This document shows, piece by piece, positions 1-11,986 of a DNA stretch of 64,000 nucleotides. This DNA comes from Ophiura sarsii (Eukaryota; Echinodermata; Ophiuroidea; Amphilepidida; Ophiuridae). Below the pieces are notes generated by a model, which saw only the letters and a list, made by a program, of their open reading frames with translations, made no database searches and had not been told where the DNA came from. The DNA is taken from contig CM069454.1 in the NCBI GenBank assembly GCA_035610835.1, positions 60,928,580 through 60,992,579 of the forward strand, written 5' to 3'. Each line of letters opens with the position of its first letter. Positions within the stretch are counted from its first letter, which is position 1. The translations under genes and the position numbers were made by a program.

Positions 1-188
1 GACAAAAATCTATTTTTGGCTCAAAATGGCATTTCGTGGCAGGTTTTTGACTACTTTTGGAGAATTTCAAATGACCATATCACCAAATCGCATTACTCGA
101 TTAACATGATTCTTGCACGAAATTAGATATGTATTATTGGAGGTTACCTTGTGTGTTTGTTTGGCAAATAATTTCTTTCTGATTTCAG

Positions 189-1922
189 CAACGTGTACAT
201 TTCGGTTGAAAATGTTAACAGTAGAAGGAGACGACAAGGAATAATAAGCAGCAGTCTCATTCAAGATTTCATCGTTGCAAATTTAACAAGAAAGGAGGTT
301 GATAAGACCAAATCATTCATTGTCGGTGATAATAAAACGTATGGCGGATATGTCAACCACGCCCTCATCGGTGGACAGTCGTATGGTATCAGAGTAGCAC
401 ATGCAAGTTGCACACCCGAGGTAATTTAACAAATTAATGGTTTACTATTTACTTCTACATTTGAGTACCTTACTGTGTTGCCCTCATCTTTGTATCTCTC
501 TTGGTTTGTGTATAATACATAGAGAATGGGGGTGTGTTTGTTAGCTCAGTAGTAGTGGCAGGTAATACTTAACCAATTTACAATTTAGTATGCTTAATAG
601 CTGCCAATCAATGCTTCTTCCCCTTTTTCAGAATTTATCAAAACCCATTTTGGAAAAAGGCCTCTTTTAAAAATATAAAGCTTTAATAAATAAATATCAA
701 ATTTGGACATTTTGATATTATTCTCAATTACTTGATTCTTGTGTTTAAATGTTTTCAAACTAATTCTGTTTTCTTTCAGGAATGCCTCGGAAAGTGGTCT
801 AGTTTATCAGTTATTAAAGGTAGGCTATATGTTTCAATAACAAAGATTAAACCCAAAATAATAAAATTACTGTAAATACAGTGTTTAGAAAACGACGATA
901 AGATTATTGTTTATGGAACTATTTGGATTGTAACTCATTCGAAACACATGATAACGAACAGCTCTGTATTCATCCATTACACAATTATTCATCTTCACCT
1001 GACGACATTCAATTGACTATATTGTGTTGGCTCTGTATTATTTCTCTAATAATATATCGTAAATTATGTGTGATAAATAATACGTATATCATATTTCCCC
1101 ATAGCTCCTGTAGGTAGTACCGTCGCGGAGTTGGGTCCAGTGATAGGGGGCGTTGTTGGAGTCATCATGATTGTAATTGTCGTTATTGTGTTGGTAATTT
1201 GCTGTTGCAGGTAAATGTAATAGGTTCATGTCCAGTTATGTTATGCAAATTTTAGGGTTCTATTTAAACAAAACAGTGATCTATTCCGTTGACCCTCCTT
1301 TAATCTTCAACCCTTAAGACGTTCTTTTTCGGTTGCTCAGATTTATTTAGAATGTTGACTTAATAAGGATTTCCATATGTGTTCAATATAGAGTTCAGTA
1401 ATGCTGATGAAACAATAACAGCATGGCAAAAAAGACGCTAAGCCTAATAAAGTAAAGTAAAGTAATAAAAACAAACAATCTAGAACGGTGCTTCCGTCTG
1501 AGTTGCTCCAATCACAGATAGTTGTCAAAGATACATGTTACAAATAATGTTGTAAAAAGGTCAGGTTAAACGTTACACTGATTTCGTACCTCCAACTATT
1601 TGATCACAATGTGTTTAAACCTAGGATGAAGAAATCATCTATTGAGAAAACATCTAGTAGCCATGGTAAAGAGTGTGAAATCTACGATGAAGTCGATGCC
1701 AGGAAGGATATGGTGGCAAAACAACGACCCTTACCACCCATCGAAACCGCATATGAAGTCAACATAGCTATGGAGACCAAGACGTCTACTCGATCTCCAA
1801 GTGATGGATCAGCTTATGAAGATGTCAACTTCAAAGAGGAGGCAGAGTATCAAGGTCTTGATTTAGATGCTCTGACGAAAGAGCATCCCTACCAGGGTTT
1901 AGGTGAAATTGTTGAAATGTGA
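189..1922 (+). CDS. 3' end of a single-pass receptor gene (RPTP/FN3-like ectodomain, ITAM-like tail), four exons
   Basis: Four exons join in frame with GT-AG introns: 189-420, 780-819, 1105-1210 and 1625-1922 (stop 1920-1922). The gene starts upstream of the window. Exon 1 encodes a polybasic stretch (SRRRRQG) and then VGDNKTYGGYVN, which resembles the membrane-proximal FN3-like ectodomain of receptor protein tyrosine phosphatases, a region known to be cut by furin-type proteases. Exon 3 encodes one transmembrane helix (about 22 residues rich in V, I and G) ending CCCR. Exon 4 gives a cytoplasmic tail of about 98 residues with YDEV, YEVN, YEDV and two YQGL motifs, then a stop, so there is no phosphatase domain. 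I infer a receptor that recruits SH2 proteins instead of acting as an enzyme. Exon phases match at all three junctions, which makes the model strong; the family name is less certain. Confidence 0.72.
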
Positions 1923-2110
1923 AATGATTTAGAAAAAAAAAAAAATCTTTATTGGAATACATTTTATACTAATATCATTAGGGGAGGATGGGGCAACTGG
2001 TCCAGTTAAGCATATTTCATGATATAAAAGATTAAAGCGCGTGTAAATATGTATCGAATTGCTATGAAAATATCCCCCATGTACCTGTTTACATAACACA
2101 TATAATAAAT
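1923..2110 (+). promoter_or_regulatory. 3' UTR of the receptor gene with a candidate poly(A) signal
   Basis: After the stop there is an A-run at 1934-1945. The first AATAAA hexamer lies at 2104-2109, inside the TA-flanked transposon that starts at 1981. If that signal is used, the transposon supplies the 3' end of the mRNA. This is positional inference only. Confidence 0.25.
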
Positions 2111-3993
2111 GTCAAAAATTATTTAAAGAAAAAGTCATGCTACTTGGCGTGGACCAGTTACCCCATCATTTGGGCAACTGGTTAGTCTTTGTATAAAGAC
2201 GCCTCTCGAGGCCGATCGAAGCGAGGTCGTCTTTGCGCAAATAGCTTTTCTACCGTGTAAGCAGTATGTGTTGATCAAACACGGTCGTCATCTTAACACA
2301 CGATTAGCTCCACCTAATTCTATTGACGACAACATAATAAAGGTAGCACTTGGTACCGATGACGTCTCCCGAAATAGCATGACATCATTATCAGCCAATC
2401 AGCAAGCGCAGTTTAACCAGGCTGTATTTTCTTTACAAACACATTTACATATTATTTAATGTGTAAAAACGATACATGTCTCATGAAACCCATGTTTTAT
2501 ACAGTTTTCGTTGTTAAAAGTGTAGATAGCAGTAATACGAATGGTATATAAAGCAAGTGAAGTTTTCGACTGCACATTTTTAGATAAAACGGTATAAACC
2601 TTGTCAAAATGGTTACAGGGTTGTGATGTTCAGATACCCCAAACATTTGTCTAATACATAACCCTATCTTTAATTATTTGAATCAGTTCATATAATCATA
2701 ATTTAGTACTTACGATAAACCATCTTGATATTTAGCCAGCTTTTCATGTCACAGGGGAAGTTAGTCAATATGACAATGATGACCCAACGGGTAATATACA
2801 TAAAAAGTAGTGAATAAAATGCATAAATCATGGTATTTCGTCATTGCAAATATCTTTACAGACACCATTCAAAATAAAATAAAGATATAATTCATAATAC
2901 CAAGGTTTTAAACCATTCTAAAGCAATTTCATGTGATATTGTAATTATTCAATGGCAGACATTGTGGTATTAGGCCCAAAATGCCCCAAATTGTCTAAGA
3001 ACCAGTAAGAATATGAATTATTTCATATTCTATTCACATTTCAATACCGAGTCATGTTTCATTGACACTAACAACTAATTTTCGAAATTAATTTTACAAT
3101 TTTGATAAAGCAGTTGGACAAGTTGCCCCATACCCCTTTGGACCACTTGCCCCGACTAGACACTTTTTCGAGATGAAAACATATTCAAGCACGTCTGTGA
3201 CATAATACTAAATTGTACGCCAAAATGTTTCAAAATAAACCAACAATTGGTAATAATAATCAATAACTCCAAAACTTCCAGAAAAAAGTCAAAACTGCAT
3301 TTTTGTTTTACACAGTTTTCTGTAGCCAGCGAGCATCATATATTTTGTGTTTGTATTTTATGTATTTGTACTTTTCGCTTTGTATTTAAGCGCTTTGAGA
3401 ACTTGTTGTAAGGCGCTCTATAAGTATTTTGTATTATTATTATTTTTGTATTATCTTTGAATTCACAATTATAACGGCGCTACAGGGAAACGAGGGTATT
3501 TAGTTAAAGTAAGAAATGGTAAACGTTGTTATTAGCAAAGTTATTTCCAAGTTAGCAACATGCGCCATTTTCCGGTCGTTACAACCACAACGTATGGTTT
3601 TAATTATATTTCAGAAAGTCCCTCAGCACAAAATAGCACTGATCAAATGCACTTAGCATCTAAAGATGACTGTGCTGCATGTAATATTTAGTGTTGCATA
3701 TCTATTGATCATATAAAGTACACTACACATGATCTAAATTCGTCTTCATAAATCGCCCACACTATCTGTGAATTTTCAATCAGTCACTTAAGGTGGTGGC
3801 TTCAAAGATCTGGAGAATATAACATGTGAAATACCCGTCTAAAGTAGCAAATGTGTTGGCATGTAGGAGGTGGGGATATAAGTCAAGTTGCAACGTAAGT
3901 CGTACTGTTAAAAAAAGCAGTATGCCCATATCATTACAAAAAAAACTTAATTTTGGACCAGTTGCTCCATGGACCAGTTGCCCCATATTCCCC
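1981..3993. mobile_element. DNA transposon with terminal inverted repeats and TA target duplication, about 2.0 kb
   Basis: The left end GGGGAGGATGGGGCAACTGG matches the reverse complement of the right end (GGGGAATATGGGGCAACTGG, ending at 3993); 21 of 23 terminal bases agree. TA flanks both sides (1979-1980 and 3994-3995), as expected of the IS630-Tc1-mariner/pogo superfamily. Degenerate copies of the same terminal motif also lie inside, near 2153-2190, 3115-3155 and 3955-3970, suggesting nested or rearranged ends. A 63-codon frame at 2268-2459 has no recognisable transposase motif, so the element is probably non-autonomous or decayed. Confidence 0.65.
3388..3446 (+). repeat. LINE/SINE 3'-tail-like sequence
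   Basis: A sequence of the type gcgctttgagaacttg...aaggcgctctataagtattttg, followed by (ATT)n, resembles the conserved 3' tail of L2/CR1-type retroelements found in many animals. It lies inside the 1981-3993 transposon. No coding part is visible next to it. Confidence 0.4.
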
Positions 3994-4371
3994 TACATAT
4001 CATTCTTTTTACTCCTGCCTACTAGTTCAGGAGCCCGAAAGGTTAAGTCGGCTGAGAAGTTACAAAGGATCTGATTGTCTGATAATGTTATTAAGGGGCC
4101 AAAAGTCAATTTTTGGTATTGCTGCCGGGGCACGTCCTGCACTGGGGGCCAGGAAGTCACAATTTAGGGGTCTAACAATGCATTTATTCAACCGAAGAGG
4201 TACCAATGACAGTTACCCAAGACAGTCGTCTCAAAGAGCCAGCCCCAATAATTGTTTTATTCATTTTGCATTAATAACTCTTACACAATCGGATATGCTA
4301 AAATACCAATGGCATCAACATTTGCCTGTCGGAGCCCACCCCAACCCCCACCCCACCCCCTGGAGAACTTA

Positions 4372-4506
4372 AAACGTACGTTTGCTTTTGGCTAATTTCC
4401 ATTATCATAATTAATAAGGCCCTAATTCTAAAAAAGGGTAAACATTTTAATTAGGGGGCCTAATTAAAAATGCAATTGGAAATTAGGTAAACGCCAACGT
4501 ACGTTT
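4372..4506. mobile_element. short fold-back element (135 bp)
   Basis: The ends are AAACGTACGTTTGC and GCCAACGTACGTTT, and GGCTAATTTCC near the left end pairs with GGAAATTAGG near the right. The interior is AT-rich with a second weak pairing of ccctaatt and aattaggg. This is consistent with a small MITE; no target duplication could be read. Confidence 0.5.
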
Positions 4507-6582
4507 GAAGCTCTTCAAATTAATGTTCCACCCATGTACCAAGTCACAGCATCATAGCTCATATCAGCTATCAACTAACTTTACTGCATATTGTATACAT
4601 ACATACGACGAGGGCCATTCAAAAAGTTCTACCTCCTCCCTCATAACATTGTTAATATGAATATATTTGCCATGATAATAGCTCTGCATCATAGCTACAT
4701 ATAGTAAATGATAATTGATATCTGTTTTACTTTTAATATAATGCGGTCAAAGCCAGAGTGAGATTATGAACAACGGAAATGGAAGATTGCCTTAAAAATA
4801 AATACATGTTTTTCGGTTTTTTGTTGTTGTATTATATGGTTAGATATAGGTTTCCCGGCCAATTTGAAAATCTTATCAATCACATTAGCTTTCCAGTATT
4901 CAAATTCACGCTAAATTGAATGATTTTCCAAACGCTAATTTCTATTTCCATATTTCAGCATTCAATTACATTTCGATGTATTCAATTTCATTTCGAAGCA
5001 TTTCATTTCATTTCCAAGTATTCAAATTCACTTTCATGCATTCAATTTACCTATTTAATCATATGATATGTAAAATCTATATTCAAATTCGATTGCATAT
5101 ATGTGCACAATGGTCAGTGATCATAATCGTGTTTTCATTTTCATTCATGAGTATGCAATTTAACACTTTTTAAATTCCATTTAAATTAAGTAAGCAGTAT
5201 CAGTGGCGATGTGTATATATATCTTTTAATATTTTTAGAAAGGAGGGGATAAGGGTTTCAAACATGGCGTAATGTCTCTGATTGGGTCATTATGCATTAC
5301 CTTCATGTTCTTGTTTGGACATAAGTTGAGAAAGGTGTTGGAGTGTTTCCTTTTTATCCCCCATTTACAAATATTCTAATTACATGCGATGTTTATTTCA
5401 TATAATTATTGATATGAATAAATGAACGAATAATTAGCAACAGTGAAGTTATCAATCTAAACGTCGAGTGAGTCAAGGGTGGCGCCGGTGGATGTGGCGC
5501 CCATAGGTTTCTACACAAAATAGTGGAAAACTAGAACTTTTGAAATTGATGCCATTTTAAAAAGTATACATAGGACAATTTTCAAACTTCTTGTATGTGT
5601 TAATAATATGTGCCTGTTACTATGAATAATAATATTGAATTGTTATCTAGACATTCTCTACTAGAATATGATGTTCAATTCAGGGAGTGTTTTAATGTAA
5701 AAAATACACAGTTTTATTTATTTTATTGATTAAACAATGGCCAAATCGCAGTCTCTCTATTTCATTTGTGTGACTCTTCGGTCCTTTTCTACCCTGGGTA
5801 GTAAAACATTTAACTAAAAGGCCAGCAGAATTGTTCATAGATTTATGAAAAATTTGCTATTTAGACCTATTTTAACCACCCTGTATTTAAAATAAAAGGA
5901 ACTTTAACGATATTTATGTAGTTCATTTTGATAACCATTTTCTTTTAAATTAAATAGTCCATGCTAACTTAATTTCATAGAATATTATATACAAACCTTC
6001 ATTTTATGCATTATTTCATCATAATTTTAGACACCCTGTACTTTTCCTGTGTACATTTTGGGCAAGTGATTCATAGCAAATTTGGTAGCACCTTCTGCGG
6101 TTGTTCTGATTTTGGTGAATATCTTCAGCTAAACCCTAATTGTACAAACTATCAAAATATTTTGTGAGGAGCAAAAACGATCAACTTTTTTATGTTCCAC
6201 CCTATAAAAATGTTACACACCCATGTATAATTTGATTCCTTTTTTTGCAAAAATGAAAAACCTTGAATCCTAAGCTTTCCAACAATATATAGTTTGTGGG
6301 TCATTAAGTATGTAAAACTTAAGTTTTGTCCCGTTTAATCAGAATTGGTGCATTTCTCAACATTATTAGAAGTGAAACATTTTTTGGACCAGTTTGTGAC
6401 TCTGACCAGCACATCAAACATATCTATTGTTCTAAACAATGATATGCGGTCCAACCATAAAACAATACCATTTCAACACTTTTGTGTTTATATAGTGTAT
6501 GTAAATATAGAATTGGCGGAATCTTTATATTGCTTACCCAGTGTTTGTACTTAAAACAACGTGTTTTTTTGTTGTTCCACCC
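4507..6582. other. non-coding, AT-rich stretch
   Basis: No supported gene. At 4955-5045 there is a short degenerate array of cattcaatttcatttc-like units. Two copies of a 'tttttttgttgttccaccctata'-like phrase, shortened here, lie near 6188-6206 and 6563-6586, and 'caccctgta' motifs occur near 5878 and 6033. These look like transposon ends, but I could not pair them into one element. Confidence 0.5.
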
Positions 6583-7057
6583 TATATGTGAACCTTCAGA
6601 CATCTTTAAAAAGTCACTGTGCAAAGTCACACATTTCTCCCACTATGTATTACCTGTCCACAGACCTCCATTGTAGAGATCCTCAGATTGACCGCCATTG
6701 GTTGATCCTCAGATTACCTCAGATTGCGTTATTCACCAAAACAGCTATAAATAGTTTAAAGTTTTGACAGAAAGGGGTCAAAGGTCATTACAAACAAGCT
6801 TGGTGACAATAATCTTATGGGTAACATGGGGTGTACACAGATTGACCTCTAATGACCCTACGTGACCTTTGACCCCTTTCTGTCAAGACTTTAAACCATT
6901 TATTGCTGTTTTGGGAATAACGCAATCTGAGGATCAATCAATGGCGGTCTATCTGAGGATCTCTACAATGGAGGTCTGTGGACAGGTAATAAAAAGTGGA
7001 AGAAATGTGTGACTTTGCACAGAGACTTTTTAAAGATGTCTGAAGGGTCACATATAA
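6583..7057. mobile_element. long fold-back element, arms about 205 bp
   Basis: The left arm starts TATATGTGAACCTTCAGACA and the right arm ends with TGTCTGAAGGGTCACATATA. The arms stay complementary (about nine bases in ten by eye) through the gacctcc, cctcagattg and gacagaaaggggtcaaaggt blocks, and leave a loop of roughly 75 bp near 6788-6862. No coding potential; the overlapping short frames are products of the repeat. Confidence 0.75.
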
Positions 7058-8811
7058 AAAAAGTTTCTGGCTCCTTCACTTCTTGGTGATTTCAAGAACC
7101 TTTTTGATAGCCCTCGTAGGCCTATATTTGTTTTGAAATGAAGGTTTTCTGCAGGGATTACCGCTACATTATCTATTGCTAGCTGTTTCTACAGGCCAAC
7201 GTATTTTTTTGTAACTGATATACTTCATAAGATTCTAAATGAATGTTCTATACATCAATCATATCGATTCATTCTATGTTTTGAAATGTGACTCGTGAAA
7301 GTTATCTACACTATAGCAGAGACCGGGCTACGCCCTCAGGCATATAAGGGCAGGATCGCCGACAACGTGATTCTCATCATTGCTGCCACTGGTTGAATTT
7401 AGCGAACACGCAATAGATTAAGCAGTCTACTGCGAGCTTCCCACAGTAATTTGGCAGATCATCGTATATGATCTTTATCTTAAATGATCATCCAAAAACC
7501 AGTGAATTGTCTTCCATATTTTGATATGGATGTTTTTCTAAAGTGATAATAATTCGTAGACAAGATTTATATGAAAATAATCATGAGGCATGTTTTGGAT
7601 TGGTTATGGATAAAAGACGAATTATACCACATAGGATAACAACCATGATAAATGAACACCATTAACTAGGTTATTTCCATTAATCAAACAAGTAACAATC
7701 ATCACAATTTAAGCATAATGACACTCTGGCCAGACATGAGTTTATGACATGTTTTATTGAGTTAAATCCTCCTTCCATGGCGATCATGTTTCCCCATGAC
7801 ACCCGAGAACCACCTGTAGCTACTATGATCCAGTATTATCTCGCACACTATCCAGTTTCTAATGTGAAATGTAACAATTCCATTGGACGAGTATCTGAGG
7901 CCTTTTACATTTTTTGTCTCGCCTGAACTATGTTTGTCTCGTCTGAACTATGTTCAGAAAGAGACTTAGTGGCCGCTTTTTTTGTCTGTCCGGCATGCTT
8001 TATCATATTACCTGTGTGCACCTGTTCAAAAGGAATACCCAATGTGAAACAGCCAATAATGAAGCTCCGTCTTAGCACGAATGCAATCACAATACTACCA
8101 GGCAACAACGTGTGCTGACAAGAGAAACTGTTTGAATGTTGGCCAGTTTCAAATAAAAACTATATGGAAATACCTTCATGACTGTGTACTTGTTCAGGAA
8201 ATGGGCATAACTGTGCTTATAATAACCTTCATACTGTATTGTATTCCGTGTATTTTTTTTGTATACTAACGTTACCTAGAAACGTGACCAGTTAAGCTTG
8301 CCGTGGTAGCACTTTTGAAAGGGAAATGACCAAGGGTCGCGTTCTTGCGCGTCATCATGGTCATAGGACCCCTCATTTTCTTGTTTGACGCGTAAGTTTA
8401 CATATTAAACTTTACTAACGGATCCCAATCCCAATCAAAAATGTCTGACTGGTGTGGTGCACATCTTGCACCTAGGCAGCGTCGAGGGGATTCAAATCAA
8501 ACGGAAAAAATGCGTTCCTTAAACAAAAGTCTGCAGTAATTTCCAACTCTCTGCGCTGAACCGACATAAAGGAAGCCCATCGGCATTAGGCGACCCTGCG
8601 GTTCACCCGAGATAGTTAACCCAAACCAAATCATAAGTTAGTTTGTGACCTCTAATTTCTCTAAATCTGTTTTTAACCAATTTCAAAGGCTCAAACTTCA
8701 GGACCCCTTATATTTCTGTGGGACCCCTTAAATTTATTTTTTGCAGTCCTTAAAGGGTCCTGACAAATTTAATGGGACTCATCACATTTTTAAGCCAGTG
8801 CTACCCCTGGT
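7058..8811. other. non-coding stretch with one dispersed repeat
   Basis: No gene supported. A block at about 8320-8410 (ending ttcttgtttgacgcg) recurs inverted at about 23270-23370, and nearby 'ggaccccttaaattt'-like phrases (8700-8790) recur near 23245-23275. This marks an uncharacterised interspersed repeat. Confidence 0.4.
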
Positions 8812-9697
8812 AATGACTGCGTATCAGTCGTTTAGAGGTAACTGTGAGAAATCAAAATAGTTGGGGTTTTTTTCACTTTGGAGCCAATAAATTCCACGAG
8901 GGGCGTATCCCCGGGGGAGATTCCGAGGTCCAAAAGTGAAATAGTTACCAATAAAACAAATGATCAAAGTAATTATCCTGATTCAAAACCGTGAATTAAA
9001 ATCGTCGATTAATGATTTGGACGTGACTTGTGGCAATGCTTCTCCATTACAAATCGATCAGTCGGGTCAAGTGCAAGCGAACCACTGGCCACTCGCATGC
9101 CGCGTAACTGCTGCGTTGCTTAAGCGGCCGTGCGTTCGTGGCATTATAGGCGAGCTTGTTTTGACGATCAAACTTGATACGCATTATACGCCGCGTGGCT
9201 AAGGTTTACGTGGAGGTATTTGGTTGCATGCATGGTTTTCCATTTCATGTTAAAGTGGGTTCTGAACTATAATTCAAAACCGCATGAATATACGCGATTT
9301 GTGTGACCCAATCAAATGCCGTCTTTTACTTTTCGCGTAATGCCACGAACGCACGGCGTATTTGCACAACGCAGTAGTTACGACGTGTGAGTGGTTCGCT
9401 TGCAAAATTTTCGATCAGATTTATCTATTTGCAATGGTAGAAGCATGGTTAAATCGCCGTTTTAGATAAATAAGTAACGTATGACCGTATCTCTTAAATG
9501 ACTATTTTAATTGACGGTTTTGAATCAGGATTATTACTGTGATCAGTTGTTGTGTCGGTATCTGTGAAGAATCAAACATTTTACTTTTGGACCTCTGATT
9601 TTACATATAAGGGCTACGCCCCTCGTGCAATTCTCCGGTTCCAAAGTGAGAATGCTTTGATTCTTCACAGTTACCTTTCAACTGATACGCTGTCATT
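8812..9697. mobile_element. large fold-back element (886 bp)
   Basis: The left end AATGACTGCGTATCAG pairs with the right end CTGATACGCTGTCATT. Complementarity continues through gtaactgtgagaatcaaa, the cctgattcaaaaccg block (about 8978) against cggttttgaatcagg (about 9518), and the gcgaaccac block (about 9078) against gtggttcgc (about 9402). Arms are about 370 bp with many small mismatches. The central part is CpG-rich (gcgttcgtggcatta, cgccgcgtggc). No protein is encoded; it looks like an old fold-back or MITE-type element. Confidence 0.7.
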
Positions 9698-10990
9698 TTC
9701 CTTTAAAGCACCCCCATTGAAATTAAATAATGATTAACATAAGGAGATTTTTTTTAATTTTTTAACTTAAATCAAACAGGGTGAGTCAAAAAGAAGTTGA
9801 TCGAGAATGAATATTTGTTTAAAAATAGACCAAACAAATTTGACAAACCAACGAGGCACGTATTCAAAGAGCAACTCATTCCGCTCATATGACAAAAGGA
9901 ATCATTGAATCAATCAATCAATGAATTATATCAGGAGCTATGCCTGTTTTAATAAAAGAACCAATTTTTTAGCTGTCCACGGCCACGGAACGCTTAATTC
10001 TCTTGAAATCTTTCCAATAAGTGGGCAGCAAAATGATTGCTGAGTTTTTCTTCTAAGGTGTCTTTAATTAAATATGGGAAAAATATTATCGAAGGTTTAA
10101 TAAAATATCTTATAGTCAGGAATGGTATTAAAAATATTGAAATTACATTTACCAAGAAATTTGATTCATATTACGTAATTTTGTGTATTTCTTATGCATT
10201 TTATTGTTTTTCATCCTGCTATATTTAACGATTTGACGTGGCAATGGTATAAAAAATACTTTATCAATTAATTTATCGCATTTATCTTACCAAAACTTTG
10301 ATTATAAAATGAAATAATTATTTTTCCAAACATAAATGTTAAAAAAATGGATGCGAAGGTTTGTTTTCTAATGAAAAGCGCCTTCTACGATATGTGATTT
10401 TTAAACCCTGATATCTCAAAACGTCGAAAAGCGAAAACTTGAAATCTTCTGCGGCTCTTACTCAAAAACGAAATGTTGGATTTGTATAATATTTGGTATA
10501 CATATTAAGACCATGATTGTCTACAACTTCATGGATCCCGAATTTTGAAATTCTTTTCCAAATTTGAATTATAATGCAAAACTACCTGATTTGTCGGTTC
10601 CTGGTTGCCATGGCAATGATATCACAAATCCTGATCCATGTAGTTGTGCGGAATATCATTGTTAACCTTCAACCAAATTGTAACTATACTTATAGTTAGT
10701 TAGCGTTTTTGAGTTACACTTGTTACAGCGTTTAGCCAATCAGAAGCCCTGTGTGGTTACAATGGCAACCAGAGCAACATTTTAAGTCAAAGTTAAAAAA
10801 AAGTTGAAAGTTAGCGATATGGGCTACTTAGCAAAATTTCAGGATCTGACGGCAAATAAAATTACCTTTTACGATTATATTTTGGTACAATTAAAAAAAG
10901 AAGTCTTGGTCAGCTCCCCGTAAATTTTAATCCTGGATCCGCCACTGGTTTCCACCATTACATCTGTTAACCAACCAAAACAACAGTCAA
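9698..10990. other. non-coding stretch
   Basis: No gene supported. An 'acagggtgagtcaaaaagaag'-like transposon-end phrase, shortened here, lies at about 9777. The 'atcctggatccgccactgg' phrase near 10930 looks like an element terminus; neither has a detectable partner. Confidence 0.4.
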
Positions 10991-10994
10991 TAGT

Positions 10995-11175
10995 CAGGCA
11001 TTTCGTACACACACCAACCAGTAAAGCTGTGTAAAGTTAGGCATTTTATAGACAACAAACAGTAATACTGTGTAAAGTTAGGCATTTCTTAGACACCAAC
11101 CAGTAGCAGGATAGGCATTTCTTAGACACAAACCAATACTGCAGTATAATAAAGTTAGGCATTTGTGACACTAAC
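10995..11175. repeat. degenerate tandem array, unit about 45-55 bp
   Basis: The core gttaggcatttcttagacac followed by an accaaccagtaatactgtg-like segment recurs four to five times (near 10994, 11038, 11080, 11113 and 11155), with indels between copies. Unit length varies and copies are AT-rich. This is a minisatellite, not a CRISPR: the intervening sequence is itself repeated. Confidence 0.65.
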
Positions 11176-11197
11176 CAATATACAGCAGTGCTAACGT

Positions 11198-11780
11198 TAA
11201 AGGGACACAAAGTAGTGTTGAAGACGTTTTATATATAATTTACTTCAGGATTCAAGATGAGCATTAATAAATGGTCATTTTTGCTGTTGCCACTCATGAA
11301 ATCAAGAAAGTAGCCTTTATGCCAGCATATTTATATTGTGACTGTTTAATAAGTTCTTTATACCTAGGGAGCATACATTGTTTTGAAACATATTGAAACA
11401 TATGTGACCTTCTACCCTAAATCAAGGTCATCAACCACTCAAGTTGGCAAAAATGTACACTTTTAAGTGTAGGTTAGAACCTAATAGGATTGCAATTTTA
11501 CCAACTTCAAAGAACATTTTGGTATATATTAAACTCCCTGTGTCAGACTCGGTTTGGGACCAGAAACCCCTAAGCTCCCCAAAGTGTTAAATTCTGATCT
11601 AAGCCGTAGATCAGCATATTATGTTTCTTTTTGTACAAAGAGGGCTACTTTTTTTTAATCCTGATGTGTAAGTTCATTCATATAATGCAATTGTAAACAT
11701 GTACAAAATTAATCTAAGTTTGTATCAAAATTGAGGGCGCAGCCTCCAAGACATAGCTGAAGAAACTGAATGTCCCTTTA
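11198..11780. mobile_element. possible MITE with 10-bp ends TAAAGGGACA
   Basis: TAAAGGGACA at 11198-11207 is exactly inverted at 11771-11780 (TGTCCCTTTA). Beyond 10 bp the ends diverge, and flanking sequences show only weak similarity (aacgt and aacat), so the call rests on the termini alone. The interior has no coding frame. Confidence 0.35.
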
Positions 11781-11945
11781 AACATGTTAAAGCAGTGACG
11801 GTTTTAGAACTGGAATCGGTCACTCACGGCCTTTTAATAGTACACTGATTTTGAACGGCGAAGCTTTCGGCCCGTCCCGTTCGCGTCTGCCGACATCAGC
11901 GACCGATAGTTACAATTTCTGAGGGGAGGGGGAAAAGCCTGTGAT

Positions 11946-11948
<3 letters not shown>

Positions 11949-11985
<37 letters not shown>
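11949..11985. repeat. poly(G) tract
   Basis: A pure G run of about 37 bases within a GC-rich patch. Similar G or C runs occur at about 20706, 26857, 34537, 39788, 47344, 54512 and 55011. Their length is likely unreliable in the assembly. Confidence 0.8.

Positions 11986-11986
<1 letters not shown>

Noticed and set aside
3953..4372. 139-codon plus-strand frame
   Set aside because: Straddles the right end of the 1981-3993 transposon; no family, no splice support.
10995..11175. Regularly spaced gttaggcatttc blocks as an array with spacers
   Set aside because: The intervening sequence is repeated too and spacing varies; a degenerate minisatellite.
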